DNA from: Leptodactylus fallax | Lineage: Eukaryota; Chordata; Amphibia; Anura; Leptodactylidae | Assembly (NCBI GenBank): GCA_947044405.1 | Contig: CAMRHE010000503.1 | Coordinates: forward strand, 496,001-560,000 | Direction of reading: 5' to 3' | DNA: 64,000 bases | Part shown: piece by piece, positions 12,394-64,000 of the stretch | Layout of the letters: the number at the start of each line of letters is the position of its first letter | Position numbering within the stretch: position 1 is the stretch's first letter | Made by a program: the position numbers and the translations under genes | Notes under the pieces: generated by a model | The model's input: the letters and a program-made list of their open reading frames with translations, nothing else | The model's database searches: none | Told to the model about the DNA's origin: nothing

Positions 12394-12991
12394 TTAAAGA
12401 GGACCTTTCACATCCTCATGTATTTGCTGTTTAACATACCGCTAGAAATCAGATAGCGCACTGAATTCAGCACACTGCTGGCTTTCCACTTTATGTGTCC
12501 CGGGGCTGGAGACATCCAGGGTCGTAGTTTCACCGTTCACTGTCAGAAGGGCATTCCTGACAGTCTAGCTTGGCTGTGAGGAACTCCCTCCCTGACAGTA
12601 TTCCTCCATAGCACTGTACTGGGGGGTGGCGTTCCTCACAGCTCAGCGTCATCACTGGGCGGTAAGGATCGCCCCCTCTCTCTGTCCTCGTCCATAGCGC
12701 TGTACTGTCAGAAGGGCGTTCCTTACAGCCCAGTGATGACGCTGAGCTGTGAGGAACGCCCCCCCAGTACAAGTCTATGGACGAGAACAGTCAGGGAGGG
12801 CACTCCTCACAGCGCAGCTAGACTGTCAGGAACGCCCTTCTGACGGTGAACCGTGAAACTAAGACCCCCGATATCTCCAGCCCCGGGGCACATACCGGGA
12901 AAGCCGGCAGTGTGCTGAATTCAGCGCACAGTCGGCTTTCTAGCGGTATGTAAAACAGCATATACATGAGGACGGGAAAGGTCCTCTTTAA
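12394..12991. mobile_element. Palindromic MITE, TTAAAGAGGACC family, intact ends
   Basis: Ends TTAAAGAGGACCTTTCACAT and GGGAAAGGTCCTCTTTAA, TTAA on both sides. Nested inverted repeats fill it: CTGTCAGAAGGGC, GTGAGGAAC and TTCAGCACACTGC recur on both arms. This is the best-preserved copy of the family in the window. Confidence 0.75.
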
Positions 12992-13560
12992 AAGTTGTTT
13001 TTTTAATGATAGACTCCCTTTAAATACAGATCCAATGAAATCACTCAAGGTGGGATCTACAAGTAAAACTATTCACAATAGTATACGGTTTGCTTTAGTT
13101 CACAAAAAATTCACAGTAGCTGCTCTTGACTGTAGAAATTATGGCTTTTGATACATTGTCAATGTCAAGGGTATGATCCATTTGGCTGTATTTGCAGCTG
13201 TGTTGTGTTCACAGCTGTATCCTATCTTCCTGCATTGCTTCTATCGTGTGACCTACCCGTAGAAAGGTTGGCTTTTTCATGTGAGTAGAGTATCATTACC
13301 CTAAATCAAAAGTAAATCTCTTTTTAAACATTTCTGGTGTATTTTAATGTTAGTGCATATCTCCGATCATAAACAACTTGAATATTACAAAGAAAAGAAG
13401 ATAATTACACTAGGTTCCCCGAATGGATTTCAAGTGCTGGTGTGAACCTAGCCTTAGTAGTTTCTTTAGAGAAAAATGTATCTTTTTCCACTTATCAGGT
13501 TCCTTTCTTCCTCTCTCCCCTGCCCATCTGTGTTTCTTTTTTTTATCCCCCTTACTGACT
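12992..13560. other. Intergenic DNA, nothing recognised
   Basis: No coding frame with known motifs and no terminal repeats. Confidence 0.5.
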
Positions 13561-13574
13561 AGTCCTGAAACAGC

Positions 13575-13825
13575 CTGAGACTAAGGCCCCACAAAGCGAG
13601 TTGCAGCCAAAAAGCGCTCTGGAAAAAAATGCGTTGGAAATGCATCACAGTCTTTCTGGCAGTGCTCTGCACAGAAAAACTCTACGGACTTCCTGCTTCA
13701 ATTATACCTATACAAAAATGCGACAGTTTTTGACATTGCAGCATGTCTGCTGTCGATATTTTTATGTAAAACGCAGCGGTTTTTGCAGCAGCGTTTACGC
13801 TACGTGGGGCCCCGGCCTAAGACTA
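13575..13825. repeat. Second copy of the palindromic GCAG family
   Basis: Begins CTAAGGCCCCACAAAGCGAG and ends GTGGGGCCCCGGCCTAA, inverted. It contains GAAAAACTCTACGGACTTCC, matching the copies at 11283 and 63120. A further half copy starts at 13826 (CTAAGACCCCACATTGCGG). Confidence 0.6.
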
Positions 13826-13929
13826 AGACCCCACATTGCGGAAAGCAGTGTTTTTTTTGTTGCAGATTTTGTTGTGTTTTTTTGAACCAAAGTGAGGAGT
13901 GCCTTGAAAATGAAGGGAAAATATAATGG

Positions 13930-15045
13930 AAGCTCTTATACCTCTCCCTTCTGTTAAATCCACTCCTGACATAGGTATTAAACGCCCTTTATACAGATAA
14001 TTTTTTACTTTTTTAGCTGTATTAGGGCTAAAGTGTGCAAAAAGTTTAAAAAAAAATAATAAATCAGCTTATAGTATTTTCTTAATTTGCAAATTGGCAC
14101 CAAATATTGTATTAGATGGGTTTCTTATTGTTTAGATATATTATACATATAGTCTTGGGTGTGATAATGATTTGCACCCGACTTTTATCCTTTTTTTTTT
14201 TCTTGTATAGAAATCATTTTTGTTAGGTAATATATCCTCCATGAGGTCACAATAGACCAGCGAGAGACAATCACTTCATTTCTTTGTTTATTTGCACAGT
14301 ATCTATAGGAGCCCTAGTTACAAGTGACACAGTTCCATATAGTGGCAATAGTCACTGGCAAAATTATGGTGCATCGTGGGCACAAATATGTTATGTCCAA
14401 CAGAAGCAGCAACTCAGGTACTCTGTTCACTGCGCCAGTATAATCTGCTTCCATCTTCTCTGACAGCCCATGGCTGTTGCTGTTAGGAGCAGAAGAGTTT
14501 CTGCAGCAACGCCAAATTATATCGCTGCAGATTCAGCGTCTGCACCATCACTAAGCTGTTAACTATTGTCTCTCTGGATTCACCGAGGAGATGGCTCTTC
14601 AGCATCACTGACAGATCCGGTTACATGCTGCACATTAGGGCCTATGGAGAAAGAAAGAGGAAGGGACACACAGCTGTTGCTAATGGCTCTAGTAAGTATT
14701 CTATCTCACCCCAGTTCCAGATTCACAGTATAAGGCTAGGGTTACATGGCTACTTTGGCCATGTTTCCTGTCCCATGACAGGAACTAGAAGTCACAATCG
14801 CAGCAACCTTGGGATTATAATGCAACTCCATTCGCTTATATTAGGGAAGGAGTCACAGGGCGACATGGCAATCTTTGGTTGTATGACAGGAGTCATGTGT
14901 AGCTATGCTATGTCCTTGTTACGGTCATCATCTCCTGTCTCTTAGTTTTTTGGGGCTTTTGCAACTGACCTGTAAAGAGTTAGGTTGCTATTACACCTCT
15001 GTGTTTTTACTTGTGTTATTGTGTTGAAACCTCAGTGTTAGCCTA
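13930..15045. other. Intergenic DNA, mostly unrecognised
   Basis: 14730-14945 (TAAGGCTAGGGTTACATGGC to GACAGGAGTCATGTG) is related to the repeat at about 4105-4330. Otherwise nothing recognised; no supported coding frame. Confidence 0.4.
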
Positions 15046-15049
15046 GTTG

Positions 15050-15495
15050 CAGACGACAGTGTGTATTTTGCGGTCCACAAACTAGTAATCGGTGTTCCTT
15101 TTTTGCGGATAGTGTGTCACCAGTGTGTCTTCAGCATCAGTGCCGTATGTCCGCAAAAACAAACAGTGTGTCATCAGTGTGTGATCCTAGTTTGCGGATC
15201 TTCAAAGAACCACAGGAAACACCTAATGATGTCCCTAGCTTGTCTGCAAATACAGACAGCACACTGACGTCTCACAGAGTACATCCGTGGTTTTTAGTCT
15301 CTCATAGGCTTCTATGGGTGAGTCTGTTTCACAAACACTGAACAGAATAGGACCCGCTTTATATTTTGTGGCGCGGACTCTTGGCCCGCACACTGATCCG
15401 TGGAAATCATGTGTATGTGCCCATAGAAATGAATGGGTCAGTGTGCTACCTGGGTAAAAAACTGATAGCCCACGGTCGTCTGCAAGGGGCTTTAG
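15050..15495. mobile_element. Palindrome-ended MITE (TTGCAGACGAC ends)
   Basis: Ends CTAGTTGCAGACGAC and GTCGTCTGCAAGGGGC form an inverted pair. Inside are repeats of CAGTGTGT and GCGGATC. A related segment is at 55157-55325 (CCTTGCAGACGACC). No coding capacity. Confidence 0.5.
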
Positions 15496-15530
15496 TCATT
15501 TTCATTGGTGTAGAAGAAGCAGCAAAAGCA

Positions 15531-15996
15531 TTAAAGGGTTTGTCCAGTTTCGGACAAATATTAAGCGACAAATGTTATTGTTTATATAATAAAAAAATTG
15601 TGCAGTTTTCCAATATACTTTCTGTATCAATTCCTCACAGTTTTCTAGATCTCTGCTTGCTGTCATTCATTCTGCTTACTACCAGTGGATAAAAATTAGC
15701 CTATGGTCATGTTATGTACAGTCCATGGTCATGTGATGGACACAGGTGCACAGCTCGTTACAAGGAAGATGTCTGATTACTGTGCTGTGACTATAACGAG
15801 CTGTGCACCTGTGTTCATCACATGACCATGGACTGATGTTTATCCACTGTGAGTAAGCAGAATGAATGACAGCAAGCAGAGATCTAGAAAACTGTGAGGC
15901 ATTGATACAGAAAGAATATTGGAAAATTGCATAACTTTTTATTATACAAATAATAACCTCTTTCAATATTGGTCCAAAAGTGGACAACCCATTTAA
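15531..15996. mobile_element. T2-like hairpin MITE, TTAAAGGGTTTGTCC family
   Basis: TTAA at 15531-15534 and 15993-15996. The two halves are inverted copies: CAATATACTTTCTGTATCAA with TTGATACAGAAAGAATATTG, and TTTTCTAGATCTCTGCTTGC with its complement. The centre contains CATGTGATG/CATCACATG. A second copy is at 59542-60032. Confidence 0.8.
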
Positions 15997-17189
15997 CCAC
16001 TTCCAGACCGCCCATAGACTATTTACATACAGAAGGTGGTTGTCCAGTTCTGCAAGGACTTATCAATACGTCTTTGCAGTTTTCAGCAGCTGCACAAAAT
16101 CCTGCAGCTGCTGAAACAGGAAGCCAGCTGTAACTTTAGCCAGAGCTCCCAAAGAGAAGGTAATAAACATTCCCTGCCTTCCCGAATGCTGTGTATACAG
16201 TGCTCAATGAGCGCAGTATACACAGCTATGGGTGCCGCCATGATGCGGCTGCCCTCTGACCCGGCGGTCACGTGATCTGCTGGGATCAGAGGCTGTTAGA
16301 GTTGCTGGGTCCTACAGGACCCAGATCAGCTCTATAGTAACGTGCAGTAGGCTGTATTCCTCCTGCAACTGGGGATAAATGTACCAGCCCCAGTTACAGG
16401 GGAAGTCAACCTCCTCCTCCCCCCCCCACAAAAAAAAAAAAAAAAAAACAGTGATCAGATTTCCCCAAAGGTCTATAATGACCTTATGGGGACACAATGA
16501 AAAATAAATAAATAAATAATAAAATGAATAGAAAAGTAAAAAAAATTTAAATTAAAAAAAATACGTCAAAACACCCCCTTATTATAGGTTCTAGCCCCAC
16601 CCCCAACGACACCATACAAAATAAAAGTTACCGTAATGGAGAGGAAAAACTATTTTAGGCTGAGGCCCCACATTGCAGAAACACAGATTTTTTTGTTGCA
16701 GATTTTGCTGCGTGTTTTTGAGCCAAAGCCAGGAGTGGATTGAGCAGAAGGTAGAAGTATAATAACTTCTTATATATTCCCATGCCTTTTGTAGCCACTT
16801 TTGGCTTTGGCTCAAAAAAACGCAGCAAAATCTGCAACAAGAAAAGCTGCGTTTCCTCAACATGGGGCCTTAGCCTTTAAAAGGTTTTTTTAGTAGCACT
16901 TTGTGTTAGTAAATAAAAAAAAATAAAAAAATATGAAAAAAGTGAAAAACAGACACGTTTTCCCTCCTCTTTTGTTTAATTTCCTGGATATAAAAAAAAA
17001 AAATTAAAACACATGCAAAAATAAAAACAACATAAAAATAAAGCCCTATGTGTCACCGAAAAAAGACACAGAAATTAGTTGAATAACGCATATGATAAAA
17101 ATGTTACAGCCCTCAAAACCGCACATACAAAAAATCCAAAATTGTGTCTGGTCCTGGACCAGAAATTGGCCCGGTACTGAAGTGGTTAA
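15993..17189. mobile_element. TTAACC-type element containing a nested palindrome
   Basis: Ends TTAACCACTTCC (15993) and CTGAAGTGGTTAA (17189), inverted, with TTAA on each side. This would fit piggyBac-like or Kolobok-like termini. Its left TTAA is also the right TTAA of the neighbouring hairpin MITE. A palindromic repeat of the GCAG family is nested at 16655-16880. A-rich tracts lie at 16430-16450 and 16900-17040. Confidence 0.6.
16655..16880. repeat. Nested palindromic GCAG-family repeat
   Basis: Arms of about 70 bp: GGCTGAGGCCCCACATTGCA with TTGGCTC on the left and its inverse, ending GGGGCCTTAGCC, on the right. The spacer is about 70 bp. Confidence 0.75.
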
Positions 17190-18233
17190 CACAAGTAAAA
17201 AGAGAACGTGTAATATCTAATGACGGCCTCATTAAATAGTTCCAGTTTTCAGCAATTCTCAGTTGGATATAATGCTGTTCTTTCTGGTATGTTTAGTTTC
17301 TTCTATTTTTTCTAGTTTGCTTCTTGGAATTCTAGTCCTGTTCTTGCAATTTCTGTTTGGGCCTAGTTCCTAAATCTAGTCGTTCCTGTGGGTATCTGCT
17401 TTGCTTCAGTGTACTGTGTGTACCAGCTTCTTGTCATGTTTGGCACAGGGTAAGTATAGCAGATTAGTAGTTGCTGAGATTTGTAGTTTTAGGGTGTTTG
17501 TAAATGCTTTGTTTATCATCATCCATCAGCTCTATTACCTATCACCACCATCATCCATTGTCGTCTCAAGGTGGTTCCTTGTTTATTACCTTACATTACC
17601 TGTTATCTGCTTTAGGGTGGGCTCACACTTGCGCTTGAGTCCGTCCGCTGCCAATCTGAGTGAAAATCTCGGGAAACAGGATAGGCATCGGATACCGACA
17701 GGTTAGCGATGCATTGCTTAAAAACCCATTCATTTGAATATGAGACCTGGAACCAGAAAAATCTTTCCGCTGTATAGAGGCTCAGTGCCCTCACTGCAGC
17801 GAATGTGTCGGGCCTCTAGACAATGTACAGAGCTTTCTGCTTCCGACCCCGTATTGTTTACTGGAAGGACAGCAGAAGCAGATCTGTACAGATGATTGGT
17901 CTGTGGGTCTGGGGTCAGCCCCCTATCGATTGTATATTATGGCCTAACCTGAGGCTAGGCCATAAAAAACATAAGCCCAGACAACCCACTTAATTATTTA
18001 GTTTGTGGTAACTATGATAAAAAGTTTGACTTCTGGGTTACAAAATATGGGATCCTTTGAGTATATCGCCACCAAGATGGCCACCTTTGTGCATCAAAAC
18101 AATTCAAGCAAAAGTACCGCAGCGGCACTGGGAAATTCTGACCATTTTCTTAATTGCTAGACCCAAATAAACAACCTGATGTATTTTACATACATATAAT
18201 TTAATATGGTACAGATATATAAAAAAACAAACA
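17190..18233. other. 3' flank of gtf3c3
   Basis: Holds half of a palindromic repeat at about 17616-17800 (GGGCTCACACTTGCGCTTGA; full form at 56566-56993) and a weak TTAA-type MITE end at about 17890-17995. 18000-18233 includes the probable gtf3c3 3' UTR. No neighbouring gene exon was recognised. Confidence 0.45.
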
Positions 18234-62797
<44,564 letters not shown>

Positions 62798-62806
62798 TTT
62801 CAGCTT

Positions 62807-62836
62807 CTATTGATACAAGATTTTAGGAATTCTCAT
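62807..62836 (-). promoter_or_regulatory. Upstream ORF in the gtf3c3 5' UTR
   Basis: ATG at 62836 is followed by eight codons and TAG, ending 9 nt before the gtf3c3 ATG. If the inferred first exon (63823 and above) is correct, two more short ORFs occur there: one starting at 63856, and one that crosses the splice junction. They could lower or regulate translation of the main frame; this is inference. Confidence 0.45.
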
Positions 62837-62845
62837 GACTTTCAC

Positions 62846-63822
62846 CTGGAAAATGTAAGGATGAAGACTTAAACAAGCCTGCGTGTATGTAAAATCCAGC
62901 ATGTAATAACAACCTGCAAGGACCAGCCCTTCAGCTATGTCAGTTTTACTAAATATTTGGATTCCCCATGAAATAAAAATCTGAAAAATCTTTTAACTCT
63001 CTTGTGCTGTTCCTCTCCTCACCTTGTTCTCCTGCATCAGCTCCTGAGGTCTTCAGGAAGCAGAAGGCATGATGTAAGTGACATCACTACACCTCCTGTT
63101 CCAAGACACTGGGAGCATTTTCCAGTACCTGCAAAGTGAATGGGATTCTTGCGACTGCCATCCACACATTGCAGAAAACTATCCGCAGCAGAAATGCTGC
63201 GATTACAAAAACGTTTTTGTAAATCGCAGCATGTCAATGATACCTACGGAATTGCTGGCGTTTACTGTATAGGTATAACTGAAGCAAAAAGTCAGCAGAG
63301 GAAAACTCTGTGGACTTTCTGTGAAAGTGCTGCAGAAAAAACAGCGACGCGTTTCCACAGCGGGTTTTCCTGCAGCGTTTTTTGGCTGCGGCTCTCTACA
63401 AGGGGCCTTAGCCTCAGACTGTACTTGTAAGAAGTTGTGAGAAGATGCTGAGAATGCCTAACCGGGAAGTTCGGCACCTGAGAAGAGTTAGGTCAGGCTA
63501 AGTTCACACTCTGCCGCAGAAATTGCCAAAAATCGTCAGAGAGAAAAGTCCTGCACGGAAAATATTTCTTAAGGGGTTAATTATGTTTAATAACACAGGT
63601 TCCCTATTTCTGGTGATCGGTTCTTATTCATTTATATTTGGTAAAATGAGTGTTTATGTAGTCAGACAACCCCTTATAGCCACAGACGTGTCACTATATA
63701 CACTGATATATACACTAACAGTACACCGATACATACTATATACCCATCACAGACGCTGTATAATACAGCATGCAGTGTATACACTATATACCGCCTCCAT
63801 ACACGTCACTCCTCCCCTGTAC
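62846..63822. other. First intron of gtf3c3 with a palindromic GCAG-family repeat
   Basis: 63120-63415 (GCGACTGCCATCCACACATTGC to AAGGGGCCTTAGCC) is a fourth copy of the GCAG palindromic family, with GGAAAACTCTGTGGACTTTC as at 11450. 63480-63580 is a fragment of a related end (AAGTTCACACTCTGCCGCAG). The rest shows nothing recognised. Confidence 0.5.
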
Positions 63823-63960
63823 CTGTCTCTGACCATCAGCCCCGGCTCTGCGCCATAGACAGGACGTCTCTGCGGCGCTCACAGTCTACACCAGGAACAG
63901 TAGACAGCGTGCTGGTCATGTGACACGGTCCGGGCATGACGTCACCGGATCACGTGACCG
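63823..63960 (-). promoter_or_regulatory. gtf3c3: Probable gtf3c3 promoter and untranslated first exon
   Basis: The ATG exon is preceded by a splice acceptor at 62847/62846, so a noncoding first exon must lie upstream. A good donor (CAG followed by GTACAG) occurs on the minus strand at 63823/63822, inside locally GC-rich DNA. Upstream are a palindromic CRE/ATF site TGACGTCA (63937-63944), a palindromic E-box/USF site TCACGTGA (63950-63957) and an AAATGGCG motif resembling YY1 at about 63975. No TATA box is evident, which fits a housekeeping promoter. The exact transcription start is unknown; it is probably between 63860 and 63930. Confidence 0.6.
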
Positions 63961-64000
63961 CAGCGAATTCAACAAAAAATGGCGCGATGTAAAATGTATT

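Noticed and set aside
1..18233. 3' exons of the neighbour expected from mammalian synteny (CCDC150, tail-to-tail with GTF3C3)
   Set aside because: No coiled-coil exon with splice sites could be read on the plus strand; the gene may lie outside the window or synteny may differ.
63979..64000. ATGGCGCG at the right edge as the start of a divergent gene
   Set aside because: Only seven codons are visible and the motif also fits a YY1-type promoter site; cannot be supported.

Overview
The window looks like vertebrate nuclear DNA, most probably from a frog (anuran amphibian). It holds one complete single-copy gene split into many short GT-AG exons. The surrounding repeats are typical of amphibian genomes: Kolobok/T2-type MITEs with TTAA ends, several Tc1 families, a DIRS retroelement, Penelope-like pieces and L1 fragments. 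Species cannot be fixed by reading alone, and all family names here come from recognition, not from a search.

The gene is gtf3c3 (TFIIIC subunit 3, the TFIIIC102/tau131-type TPR protein) on the minus strand. Eighteen coding exons run from the ATG at 62797 down to the stop at 18234. All splice phases agree, giving 2646 nt and 881 residues, close to the human protein of about 886. An untranslated first exon and promoter appear to sit at about 63823-63960, with a palindromic CRE and a palindromic E-box. Several coding exons lack an ATG, so they were found by reading the minus strand between splice sites.

Layout. 1-18233 is downstream intergenic DNA made of MITEs (T2 copies at 1291-2440 and 6386-8112, a hAT-type element at 5015-5920, several palindromic families) and 5'-truncated LINEs (1350-1690, about 7020-8065, 9067-9827). 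From 18234 to 62845 the gtf3c3 introns are crowded with mobile DNA. They contain Tc1 copies at 26844-28486, 34839-36487, 37768-39128 and 57652-59218, a 5.9 kb DIRS element at about 48640-54520, and Penelope-like insertions at 19083-19768 and 46411-47147. They also contain a SINE-head minisatellite at 42641-43490, a hAT-related minisatellite at 40555-41085, and a direct/inverted repeat cluster at 61380-62540.

The notable points are two Tc1 transposase genes with no visible break (one DD34E, one with DD35E spacing), two Penelope-like insertions with clear target-site duplications and hammerhead-like motifs, a DIRS copy with its inverted terminal and internal complementary repeats still readable, and a tandem array of tRNA-type A-box sequences inside the gene for a protein that binds such boxes. 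I found no second host gene.
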